A stretch of 53,873 nucleotides of DNA, taken from positions 1 to 53,873 of the forward strand of contig JBQTHM010000047.1 in the NCBI GenBank assembly GCA_052389895.1, given 5' to 3'. Numbering within the stretch: the first letter of the stretch is position 1; each line of letters opens with the position of its first letter. Shown piece after piece: positions 42,360-49,932 of this stretch. This DNA comes from CAVVXX01 sp052389895. Lineage in GTDB: Bacteria; Pseudomonadota; Alphaproteobacteria; Micropepsales; Micropepsaceae. A model generated the notes under the pieces. It saw only the letters and a program-made list of their open reading frames with translations. It had not been told where the DNA came from and ran no database searches. Made by a program: the position numbers and the translations under genes.

Positions 42360-43780
42360 CTCTTTCCGCCCACAAACGCGACACGCAACAGATTGGTCGA
42401 GCCCGGTGTCCCCAGAGGCACGCCTGCGGTTACGACTATGCGGTCGCCCGGTCTGGCGAACCCTTCGCTCTGTGCGATTTCACGCGCACGGTCCACGACG
42501 TCATCCAGATTGCGGGCATCCTCCGTTTCCACGCAGTGAAGGCCCCAGGAGAGGGCAAGCCTGCGTGCAGTCGAGATAAGCGGCGATAGCACGATGATAG
42601 GCGCCTCGGGGCGTTCGCGCGCCGCGCGCAATCCGGTCGAGCCGGTTTTCGTCCAGCACACGATGGCGGCCGCCCGGATCGTGTGGGTGACGTCGTGCAC
42701 CGCAGCCATGAGCGCGTCCGGCATGGTCGGCTCGGGCTTCACACGCTGAGCGTCGATGACCGGCTGATATGATGGATCGCTTTCCACCGCTTGGGCGATG
42801 CGATCCATCATGGCGACCGCCTCAACGGCATGAGCGCCGGTAGCGGTTTCGGCCGAAAGCATGACGGCATCCGCGCCGTCGAATACGGCCGTAGCCACGT
42901 CCGAGACTTCGGCGCGCGTGGGCACAGCCGATTGGATCATGGATTCCAGCATTTGCGTCGCCACCACAACGGCTTTCCCGCTCTTGCGCGCGGCGCGCAC
43001 GATTTCCTTCTGCCGTCCGGGCACCATTTCGAGCGGCAGCTCGACACCCAGGTCGCCGCGCGCCACCATAACGGCGTCCGCCAATGTCAGAATGTCGTCA
43101 AGCGCATCAAGCGCCGCCGGCTTTTCGATCTTGGCCAGCACGCCGCAGCGCCCGGCCACCAATTTCCTGAGCTCGGCCACGTCATCCGCGCGCTGCACGA
43201 AGGAAAGCGCAATCCAGTCCACCCCCGCATGCAGGGCATGATCGAGGTCGGCGCGATCCTTCGGCGTCAGCGCGGGAATGGGAAGAACCGTGTCGGGAAG
43301 ATTGATGCCCTTGTTATCCGATACCGTTCCTCCGCGCACGACCTCCGCCTCGATAAGATCGTCGCTGACGGAAACCGTCTGCAGCCGCACCTTGCCGTCG
43401 TCGATCAGAATGGCGTGGCCCTTGCACACGGCGGAAAAAATCTCCGGATGCGGCACGGGAAGGTGCCCGGGATCGCCTGCCTTGTCGCTGAGCGCCAGGC
43501 GAACGGTTTCGCCCTCGCCAAACTTGGCCGTCCCTTTGGCAAGCTTTCCCACGCGCAGTTTCGGGCCCTGCAGGTCCGCCAGGATTCCTATGGGCCGGCC
43601 CGCCTTGAATTCTTCCTTTCGTACGGCTTCCGCCAGCGCGGCGAGGCGCTTGTGGTCGGTGTGGCTCATATTGATTCGGAAAACATCGGCGCCCGCGTCG
43701 AACAGCGCGCGAATGCGTTCGGGCGTCCCGCTGGCGGGACCGAGCGTGGCGACGATTTTGGTCTTGCGCCGGCGCCGCAT
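42356..43780 (-). CDS. pyk: Pyruvate kinase
   Basis: 474 residues from the ATG at 43780, which gives the standard N-terminus RRKTKIVATLGPASGTPERI. It transfers phosphate from phosphoenolpyruvate to ADP, the last step of glycolysis. Motifs visible are INMSHTDH, ILADLQGPKLRVG, the K and E metal-site regions IEKPAALDALDDIL and MVARGDLGVELPLE, and VATQMLESMI. The C-terminal domain contains the allosteric fold. It is 2 bp downstream of the DUF1036 gene, so the two form an operon. This neighbourhood is common in alphaproteobacteria. Confidence 0.96.
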   Translation of the reverse strand: MRRRRKTKIVATLGPASGTPERIRALFDAGADVFRINMSHTDHKRLAALAEAVRKEEFKAGRPIGILADLQGPKLRVGKLAKGTAKFGEGETVRLALSDKAGDPGHLPVPHPEIFSAVCKGHAILIDDGKVRLQTVSVSDDLIEAEVVRGGTVSDNKGINLPDTVLPIPALTPKDRADLDHALHAGVDWIALSFVQRADDVAELRKLVAGRCGVLAKIEKPAALDALDDILTLADAVMVARGDLGVELPLEMVPGRQKEIVRAARKSGKAVVVATQMLESMIQSAVPTRAEVSDVATAVFDGADAVMLSAETATGAHAVEAVAMMDRIAQAVESDPSYQPVIDAQRVKPEPTMPDALMAAVHDVTHTIRAAAIVCWTKTGSTGLRAARERPEAPIIVLSPLISTARRLALSWGLHCVETEDARNLDDVVDRAREIAQSEGFARPGDRIVVTAGVPLGTPGSTNLLRVAFVGGKS

Positions 43781-43782
43781 TC

Positions 43783-44199
43783 CTAGTCCGCAAGGTTCTC
43801 GGTCCAATCGAGCGAAGCGCCCGTATCGACCTGAAAGAAGCCCTTGCGGTCATAGCCGCGCTTGGCGCAGTCCCTGTTGTCTTCGATGTGGAATTGCCCG
43901 TTGCCGCTCACGCAAAAGCCGTGTTCGCCGTCCCATCCGCCGCCGACCTCGTGGTGAACGGCAAAAAGATAGTAGTAGCGCGCAAGCAGGTTGTCGTTGA
44001 GCAGTTTGGTGCAGGATCTCGGCGGCACGGTCCACCAGCCGCGCGACGACCAATATTTCCCGTCGAAAAAACCGAATGCGACATCGGTAGCGTGGTCGGT
44101 CTTGTTGCAGACGTTGAACGCGGCCTCGGCGGGCGCGCCCAGGGTGAGCAGAATCAGGGCGAGGGCAATCCTTCTCACGCGGCGAAGGGTGTCCCGCAT
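43783..44199 (-). CDS. DUF1036 exported protein
   Basis: 138 residues from the ATG at 44199 (another ATG is at 44208). A signal peptide (1-26, ending APAEA-AF) is followed by the DUF1036 domain: FNVCNKTDHATDVAFGFFDG, WWTVPPRSCTKLL and HHEVGGGWDGEHGFCVS. Paired cysteines in these elements suggest disulfides in the periplasm. The biochemical role is unknown, although DUF1036 genes often lie beside pyk in alphaproteobacteria as seen here. A much longer frame upstream is open but has no resemblance to the family. Confidence 0.85.
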   Translation of the reverse strand: MRDTLRRVRRIALALILLTLGAPAEAAFNVCNKTDHATDVAFGFFDGKYWSSRGWWTVPPRSCTKLLNDNLLARYYYLFAVHHEVGGGWDGEHGFCVSGNGQFHIEDNRDCAKRGYDRKGFFQVDTGASLDWTENLAD

Positions 44200-44239
44200 G
44201 CCCCCCATTCTGTCAATGCGAAACGGGGATTTCCGCGAA

Positions 44240-45745
44240 TCAGCGTCCTGCGGCAACCTTTGCTTCCGGCAGCTCGTCGCCCTCCTGCGGCGCCTCGTCT
44301 TCGCCCAGACCGAGCTCCTTGAGCTTGCGGTAGAGCGTAGAGCGCCCGATGCCGAGCCGGCGGGCGACCTCCGACATGCGGCCGTCGTATCTTGCGATTG
44401 CCATGCGGATGATTTCGGCCTCGATCTCGTCCAGTCTGCGCATGTGCCCCGCCGCATCTGTGGCGGCAAGGCCATAGCCCGACGCAGACTCGGCCGGGGT
44501 GGGCCGGAGCGGGGGCGAAGCAAAGCGGGGCTCGGGCTGCGGTCCGTGCTCTTTCAGGCTCAATCCCATTGCGTTTGCAATTTGGGGAAAATCGGTCACA
44601 TCCAGCAGGTCCGAATCGCACAGCACCACTGCGCGGAATACGGTGTTCTCCAGCTGCCGCACATTGCCGGGCCAAGCATAGGCCTCGAGCATCTGCATCG
44701 CCTCGGGCGTAATTCCGCCGACCGGCCTGTGCTCTTCCGAGGCAAAGCGCGTCACGAAGTATTGCGCCAGGGCGTCGATATCCTCGCGCCGCTCCCGCAG
44801 CGGTGGAATGAACACGGGAAAGACATTGAGGCGGTAATACAGATCTTCGCGGAACTGGCCGTCGCGCGTTCTTTCGGCGAGGTCGCAATTGGTGGCGGAA
44901 ACGATTCGCACATCCACTTTCACGGGGCGTTTCGAGCCCACCGGATCGATTTCGCCTTCCTGCAGCGCGCGGAGCAGCTTCACCTGCATGTCGAGCTTGA
45001 GCTCGCCGACCTCGTCGAGGAAAAGCGTGCCGCCATTGGCCTCCTGGAATTTGCCCAGATGCTTGTCGGTTGCGCCGGTGAACGAGCCGCGCTCGTGTCC
45101 GAAGAGAATGCTTTCGACCAGAGTCTCCGGAATGGCGGCGCAGTTCACCGTGACGAACGGCTTGCCTGCGCGGTCGGACGAACCTTGGATGGCGCGCGCA
45201 ATCAATTCCTTGCCGACGCCGGATTCGCCCTCGATAAGGATCGGGATGTTCGATTGCGCCGCACGCTGGCCCAGCCGCATCACCTGGCGCATGGCCGCGC
45301 TCTTGACCACGAGGTCGTCGAAGGCGAGGCGGTTTTCCTGTTTCTTCTTGAGCCGCGAAACCTCGCCCGAAAGCACGCCGAGCTTGAGCGCATTCTGGAT
45401 CGAGACCTTGATCCGCTCGGGGCTCGCAGGTTTCACAAGAAAATCGTTTGCGCCCGCGCGCATCGCCTCGACGGCCGCGTCAATGCCGCCCCTGGCGGTG
45501 AGGACGATGACAGGAAGCGCATGATTCACCGCGCGCAACTTGGAAAGAACGGCGATCCCATCCAGGTCGGGCATCACCAGGTCGAGCAGCATCAGAGAAA
45601 TGCCTTCGCCCTTGGGCGAAAGCACGAGATCGAGCGCAGGCCCGCCGCCGGGCGCCGTCACCGCCGCATGGCCAAGCTTGGTCACCACCGTTTCGAGCAG
45701 GCGGCGCTGAACGGGATCGTCATCGACGACAAGAATCTGCGGCAT
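44240..45745 (-). CDS. Sigma-54-dependent response regulator (NtrC family)
   Basis: 501 residues. A receiver domain (1-125) has D in LVVDDDP and the phosphorylation aspartate in LMLLDLVMPDLDG. A sigma-54 AAA+ domain (about 150-380) has Walker A GESGVGKE, Walker B GGTLFLDEVGEL and the sigma-54 contact loop ERGSFTGATDK. The canonical GAFTGA reads GSFTGA here. A Fis-type helix-turn-helix ends at SEVARRLGIGRSTLYRKLKELGL. It activates sigma-54 promoters after phosphorylation, but the paired sensor kinase is not encoded nearby. The ATG at 45745 is used because it begins the receiver fold directly. Confidence 0.93.
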   Translation of the reverse strand: MPQILVVDDDPVQRRLLETVVTKLGHAAVTAPGGGPALDLVLSPKGEGISLMLLDLVMPDLDGIAVLSKLRAVNHALPVIVLTARGGIDAAVEAMRAGANDFLVKPASPERIKVSIQNALKLGVLSGEVSRLKKKQENRLAFDDLVVKSAAMRQVMRLGQRAAQSNIPILIEGESGVGKELIARAIQGSSDRAGKPFVTVNCAAIPETLVESILFGHERGSFTGATDKHLGKFQEANGGTLFLDEVGELKLDMQVKLLRALQEGEIDPVGSKRPVKVDVRIVSATNCDLAERTRDGQFREDLYYRLNVFPVFIPPLRERREDIDALAQYFVTRFASEEHRPVGGITPEAMQMLEAYAWPGNVRQLENTVFRAVVLCDSDLLDVTDFPQIANAMGLSLKEHGPQPEPRFASPPLRPTPAESASGYGLAATDAAGHMRRLDEIEAEIIRMAIARYDGRMSEVARRLGIGRSTLYRKLKELGLGEDEAPQEGDELPEAKVAAGR

Positions 45746-46139
45746 GCAAAGAACCCCGCGAGGAAGCCGTGGCAACGGCTCTTTCCATTCCCAAGCGAGC
45801 GATCCTCGCTTCCCACTGGTAAAGGCGGGTTTAAGCGTCGCTTATTGCGACAAAGGCGTGTGCATATGCTTAACGCGGCATTGCGGCGAATCTGTAACGC
45901 TGGCTGACGGCACCGCAGCGAACGCGAATGTCGCTCAAGCCCGGCTGCGTTCAGGGATGCATTTGCACCCGACGCGTTGCCATGGAGCGCGCGCGTGGTC
46001 ACGCGATGCCGCTTGTGGCGAGGCGCCGTCGCATTGGCGGGCCGGACAAATATGATGCCGGCCATTCGCAGCCCGCGGGGAAGCGGGCTCGCGGCCTGGG
46101 ACCAAGTGACGCGCGTGTTGCCGCAAACCCGCCCTTTGC
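45746..46139. other. Intergenic region between divergent genes
   Basis: About 400 bp between the sigma-54 activator and the aa3-oxidase subunit IV gene. No convincing reading frame, RNA gene or strong hairpin was seen. Long open frames on the minus strand run through it only because of GC-rich composition. The right end contains the promoter of the pnt operon. Confidence 0.6.
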
Positions 46140-46145
46140 TATAGT
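46118..46145 (+). promoter_or_regulatory. Promoter of the coxIV-pnt operon
   Basis: TTGCCG at 46118-46123 and TATAGT at 46140-46145 are separated by 16 bp. The start codon of the first gene lies 28 bp beyond the -10. Confidence 0.5.
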
Positions 46146-46173
46146 CGCGCGCCCATATTCCGGGGATTCTCCC

Positions 46174-46323
46174 ATGGCCGAACATCCGCGACAGCATTCG
46201 AGCGGCGAAACGGATCTCGAAGCCCATCAGCGCACCTGGAAGGGCTTTCTCGCCCTCATGAAATGGAGCGTCATCGCGGCTCTGGCGGTTATGGCGCTGC
46301 TTGCGATCTTCCGCGCCGACTGA
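46174..46323 (+). CDS. aa3-type cytochrome c oxidase subunit IV
   Basis: 49 residues. A polar N-terminus (HPRQHSSGETDLEAHQRTWK) is followed by one membrane helix (FLALMKWSVIAALAVMALLAIF). This is the pattern of the short subunit IV of alphaproteobacterial aa3 oxidases, a non-catalytic helix packed on the core subunits. It is often encoded just upstream of the transhydrogenase genes, as here, with 30 bp before pntAA. Confidence 0.85.
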   Translation: MAEHPRQHSSGETDLEAHQRTWKGFLALMKWSVIAALAVMALLAIFRAD

Positions 46324-46353
46324 TTCACCCCACGGATTTCCCGCGCAGACACG

Positions 46354-47490
46354 ATGGCCACACGCATTGCGATTCCCAAAGAGCGCCGCGCGGGCGAATT
46401 GCGCGTGGCGGCGACGCCCGAAAGCGTGAAAAAGCTCAAGGCGCTTGGGGCCGATATCGTCGTGGAAACGGGCGCGGGCGCCGGCGCGCGTTTTGCCGAC
46501 AGCGAATACCGGGCGGCGGGCGCCGCGATTGCGCCCGATGAGGCGTCGGCGCTGCGCGAGGCGGATGTCATCCTCAAAGTGCGCGGGCCAGAGGCAAGCG
46601 AAATCGCGCTCATGAAAGAAGGTGCCATTCTGGCCGGCCTTCTTAATCCCTATTCCGAAAAGGAAACGGCGGCGAAACTGGCGGCGGCCGGAGTCGATGC
46701 CTTTGCCATGGAGTTCCTGCCGCGTATTTCGCGCGCGCAGGCGATGGATGTGCTGTCGTCGCAGGCAAACCTCGCCGGATACAAGGCGGTGATCGACGCC
46801 GCCGCGCAATTCGGCCGCGCCATGCCGATGATGATGACGGCGGCGGGCGCGATCGCGCCCGCGCGCGTGTTCGTCCTGGGCGCGGGCGTGGCGGGGCTGC
46901 AGGCCATCGCAACCGCGCGGCGCATGGGCGCCATCGTGTCCGCCACCGACGTGCGCCCCGCCACCAAGGAACAGGTGGAGTCCTTGGGCGCGACTTTCGT
47001 GGCTGTGATGGACGATGAGTTCAAACAGGCGCAAACGGCCGCGGGCTACGCCAAGGAAATGTCGAAGGAATACCAGGCGAAGCAGCAGGCCCTCATCGCC
47101 GAGACGATCAAAAAGCAGGACATCGTCATCACCACGGCATTGATTCCCGGCAAGAAGGCGCCGGTGCTGGTGACGGAAGAGATGGTCAAGTCCATGAAGC
47201 CGGGCTCGATTATCGTGGATCTCGCGGTCGAGCAGGGCGGCAACTGCCCGCTGTCGAAAGCGGGCGAGGTGATCGAGGTGCACGGCGTCACGATCATAGG
47301 CCGTCTCAATCTGCCAGGGCGGCTCGCGGTGGACTCGTCCTCGCTTTATGCGCGCAACCTGTTCAATTTCGTCAGCCTGTTCCTCGACAAGAAGACGGGT
47401 GCGGTAGCCATGAACTGGGACGACGAGATTATCAAGGGCGCCTGTCTCACCCGCGGTGGCGCGGTCGTGCATCCGGCGCTGAAGGGATAG
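46354..47490 (+). CDS. pntAA: NAD(P) transhydrogenase subunit alpha part 1
   Basis: 378 residues. This is domain I of the proton-translocating transhydrogenase, which binds NADH and passes hydride to NADP at the membrane-bound partner. The N-terminus TRIAIPKERRAGELRVAATP resembles alanine dehydrogenase, the family relative. The nucleotide-binding fold shows VFVLGAGVAGLQAIATARRMGA. The NAD-site segment SATDVRP and the mobile-loop region around PGKKAPVLVTEEM are present. In this three-subunit form it is separate from the membrane part. The next gene starts after an inverted-repeat element. Confidence 0.96.
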   Translation: MATRIAIPKERRAGELRVAATPESVKKLKALGADIVVETGAGAGARFADSEYRAAGAAIAPDEASALREADVILKVRGPEASEIALMKEGAILAGLLNPYSEKETAAKLAAAGVDAFAMEFLPRISRAQAMDVLSSQANLAGYKAVIDAAAQFGRAMPMMMTAAGAIAPARVFVLGAGVAGLQAIATARRMGAIVSATDVRPATKEQVESLGATFVAVMDDEFKQAQTAAGYAKEMSKEYQAKQQALIAETIKKQDIVITTALIPGKKAPVLVTEEMVKSMKPGSIIVDLAVEQGGNCPLSKAGEVIEVHGVTIIGRLNLPGRLAVDSSSLYARNLFNFVSLFLDKKTGAVAMNWDDEIIKGACLTRGGAVVHPALKG

Positions 47491-47506
47491 AACTGTGCTG
47501 ATTTCA

Positions 47507-47712
47507 GCATCACCCCCCCCCTGGCCCTTTGGGCCATCCTCCCCCCCAAGGGGGGAGGAAAACGACGCCGGAGGGCGGAAACCGGAAACCGGAAAATGGA
47601 ATCTGATTCTTGATTTCCGGGTTGTGACTTCTTGTTTCTTCTTCCTTCCCCCCTTGAGAGGGAAGGTGTCGAGCAGGCGCGCAGCGGCTGCGAGACGGAA
47701 GGGGGGTGATGC
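47507..47712. repeat. MITE-like element with terminal inverted repeats
   Basis: GCATCACCCCCC at 47507-47518 and GGGGGGTGATGC at 47701-47712 are 12-bp perfect terminal inverted repeats. Between them are internal palindromes: TGGCCC-TTT-GGGCCA (47522-47536), CCTCCCCCC...GGGGGGAGG (47538-47558) and CCTTCCC...GGGAAGG (47644-47666). The right end touches the pntAB start codon and its G-run serves as the ribosome-binding site. The size (206 bp), lack of coding capacity and structure fit a non-autonomous or REP/BIME-type interspersed element. A second copy is not visible in this window. Confidence 0.7.
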
Positions 47713-48162
47713 ATGGAAATGATCGATCCCGTTGTTTTCCGGCTGTCGATTTTCGTGCTGGCGATTTTCGTCGGCTACTACGTGGTGTGGAGCGTGACGC
47801 CCGCGCTGCACACGCCCTTGATGAGCGTGACCAATGCCATTTCATCCGTGATTGTTGTGGGGGCGTTGATTGCAGCTTCCGTTTCGACTGTTGGGCCACA
47901 GTTAGATCATGTGCCAGCTAAAGCTGTTGATGAGACTCATGTGTCCGTTGGTGGAATAGTCATCAAAGCACCAAATCAACGTCTGGAACCACCTGCGGCG
48001 AAGCAATTCGTGGAGGCCGCCATTGATGAAGTGAGAGCAAATGCTTGGACATCCAAAATTCTCGGCTTTGTGGCGCTCTGCCTCGCTTCCGTGAACATCT
48101 TCGGCGGCTTTCTCGTCACCCAGCGCATGCTCTCCATGTACAAGAAGAAAGAGAAAAAGTGA
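47713..48162 (+). CDS. pntAB: NAD(P) transhydrogenase subunit alpha part 2, with insert
   Basis: 149 residues, against roughly 95-105 in the family. Residues 1-55 (DPVVFRLSIFVLAIFVGYYV, then MSVTNAISSVIVVGALIAA) and 117-145 (ILGFVALCLASVNIFGGFLV, then QRMLSMYKKK) match the family, which forms membrane helices of domain II. Between them, residues about 56-112 contain an extra stretch of near 50 residues (including AKAVDETHVSVGGIVIKAPN and AAIDEVRAN) encoded by much more AT-rich DNA than the flanks. The frame is open throughout, so the gene is probably functional. The insert would lie in the loop joining two helices. Confidence 0.88.
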   Translation: MEMIDPVVFRLSIFVLAIFVGYYVVWSVTPALHTPLMSVTNAISSVIVVGALIAASVSTVGPQLDHVPAKAVDETHVSVGGIVIKAPNQRLEPPAAKQFVEAAIDEVRANAWTSKILGFVALCLASVNIFGGFLVTQRMLSMYKKKEKK

Positions 48163-48163
48163 C

Positions 48164-48454
48164 ATGTGGGAACTGCCGATTGAACTCAAAATAATGATTG
48201 CTGGCCTATTCAGTGCTGGCGTTCTCAGCTTGTTTGTGAGTCGTCGGCGAATCCAAAAAGGCGATCCAGAAAAGTTGATTGATGCGTACGCAATGCAGGC
48301 GGAGGGAATTGCGTTTTTGATCTCGACACCAATCGCAATTCTGTACCCGTACTCGTTGTGGGCTTGGGGGGTGATCCTCGCATTGCTGATGGCCTTTTGG
48401 ACAATCGGTGCATTTCGCGGCAGCCGGATAGCTAAATCAAAGAAGGGCAGTTGA
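48164..48454 (+). CDS. Low-GC membrane protein wedged in the pnt operon
   Basis: 96 residues. Helices lie at about IELKIMIAGLFSAGVLSLFV, EGIAFLISTPIAILYPYSLW and WGVILALLMAFWTIGAF, separated by RRRIQKGDPEKLIDAYAMQA and followed by a basic tail. I do not recognise a family. It begins one base after the pntAB stop and its own stop overlaps the pntB ATG (TGATG), so it is translated as part of the operon. Codon use is more AT-rich than in the flanking pnt genes, which suggests acquisition. The three-subunit operon normally has no gene here. Confidence 0.75.
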   Translation: MWELPIELKIMIAGLFSAGVLSLFVSRRRIQKGDPEKLIDAYAMQAEGIAFLISTPIAILYPYSLWAWGVILALLMAFWTIGAFRGSRIAKSKKGS

Positions 48455-49848
48455 TGGACGCTAACATTGCGGCACTGGCCTATCTCGCCTCGGGCGTGCT
48501 GTTCATTCTCGCGCTGCGCGGGCTTTCCGGCCCCGAATCGAGCCGCGCCGGCAACCGCTTCGGCATGACCGGCATGGCGCTTGCGATTGCCACCACGCTG
48601 TGGCTGGCGGGCGTCCGCGATCTTCTCACCTGGGGCATGATCGCGGGCGGCATGGCGATCGGCGGCACCATTGGCGCCCTTATCGCACGGCGCATCGCCA
48701 TGACGGCGATGCCGCAGCTGGTCGCAGCGTTCCATTCGCTCGTCGGCATGGCAGCGGTTCTGGTGGCGGCCGCCGCGCTATACAGCCCCGAGGCCTACGG
48801 CATCGGTTCGGCGGGCGCGATCCACACGCAAAGCCTGATCGAGATGTCGCTTGGCGCCGCCATTGGGGCCGTCACCTTTTCCGGCTCGGTGATCGCCTTT
48901 GCCAAGCTCAACGGCAACATGTCGGGGGCGCCGATCATTCTGCCCGCGCGCCACGTTATCAACATTCTAATCGTGGCGGCCATCATCGGCTTCATTGTTT
49001 ATTTCAGTATGGGCCAGGCGCATTGGACGTTCTGGGCATTGGCGGTGCTTTCATTCGTCATCGGCGTCACCATCATCATTCCCATCGGCGGCGCCGACAT
49101 GCCCGTCGTCATCTCGATGCTCAACTCCTATTCGGGCTGGGCAGCCGCCGGCATCGGCTTCACGCTCGCCAACACCGCGCTCATCATCACGGGCGCGCTG
49201 GTGGGTTCGTCGGGCGCGATCCTCTCCTACATCATGTGCAGGGGCATGAACCGCTCGTTCATTTCGGTGATCCTGGGCGGCTTCGGCGGCGAAGTGGCGG
49301 CGACGAAAGCGGCCGAAACGCGCCCCGTGAAGCAGGGCTCGGCCGACGACGCGGCTTTCATTCTCAAAAACGCCGGCTCGGTCATCATTGTGCCGGGTTA
49401 CGGCATGGCGGTGGCCCAGGCCCAGCACGCGTTGCGCGAGATGGCCGACAAACTGAAGAAAGAAGGCGTCAAGGTCTCCTATGCCATTCATCCCGTGGCA
49501 GGCCGCATGCCGGGGCACATGAACGTGCTCCTGGCCGAGGCCAACGTCCCCTACGACGAGGTGTTCGAGCTGGAAGACATCAACCACGCCTTTGCCCAGG
49601 CCGACGTGGCTTACGTTATCGGCGCCAACGACGTCACCAATCCCGCCGCCAAGAACAATCCGCAGTCGCCCATTTTCGGCATGCCAGTACTTGATGTCGA
49701 AAAGGCCAAGACCGTACTGTTCTCGAAGCGCGGCATGGGCTCGGGCTATGCCGGCATCGAGAACGAGCTCTTCTTCCGCGACAACACGATGATGCTGTTC
49801 GGCGACGCCAAGAAGATGACGGAAGAAATCGTCAAGGCATTGGGCTGA
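48454..49848 (+). CDS. pntB: NAD(P) transhydrogenase subunit beta
   Basis: 464 residues. The N-terminal half holds about nine membrane helices of domain II, the proton channel, with AFHSLVGMAAVL and GSVIAFAKLNG among the family signatures. The C-terminal 180 residues are the NADP-binding domain III: the loop VIIVPGYGMAVAQAQHALREMA and GRMPGHMNVLLAEANVPYDE are characteristic, and the end KTVLFSKRGMGSGYAGIENELF matches the family. AAGGG lies about 7 nt before the ATG at 48454. The enzyme drives NADPH formation with the proton gradient. Confidence 0.96.
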   Translation: MDANIAALAYLASGVLFILALRGLSGPESSRAGNRFGMTGMALAIATTLWLAGVRDLLTWGMIAGGMAIGGTIGALIARRIAMTAMPQLVAAFHSLVGMAAVLVAAAALYSPEAYGIGSAGAIHTQSLIEMSLGAAIGAVTFSGSVIAFAKLNGNMSGAPIILPARHVINILIVAAIIGFIVYFSMGQAHWTFWALAVLSFVIGVTIIIPIGGADMPVVISMLNSYSGWAAAGIGFTLANTALIITGALVGSSGAILSYIMCRGMNRSFISVILGGFGGEVAATKAAETRPVKQGSADDAAFILKNAGSVIIVPGYGMAVAQAQHALREMADKLKKEGVKVSYAIHPVAGRMPGHMNVLLAEANVPYDEVFELEDINHAFAQADVAYVIGANDVTNPAAKNNPQSPIFGMPVLDVEKAKTVLFSKRGMGSGYAGIENELFFRDNTMMLFGDAKKMTEEIVKALG

Positions 49849-49932
49849 ACCCGCTTCTTCAATTCATTCCAAACTTAATTCCCCGACGTAATCGTGGTGG
49901 CGGCGCCGGCCGCGCTGTCGTAATGCTTGCCC

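Noticed and set aside
43783..44523. A 246-residue version of the DUF1036 protein
   Set aside because: The first 105 residues are low-complexity and overlap the sigma-54 activator gene. The signal peptide starts at the ATG at 44199.
45682..47811. A 709-codon minus-strand frame opposite pntAA
   Set aside because: It is a shadow in GC-rich DNA. Its translation is His/Arg-rich and lacks domains, while pntAA is unmistakable on the plus strand.
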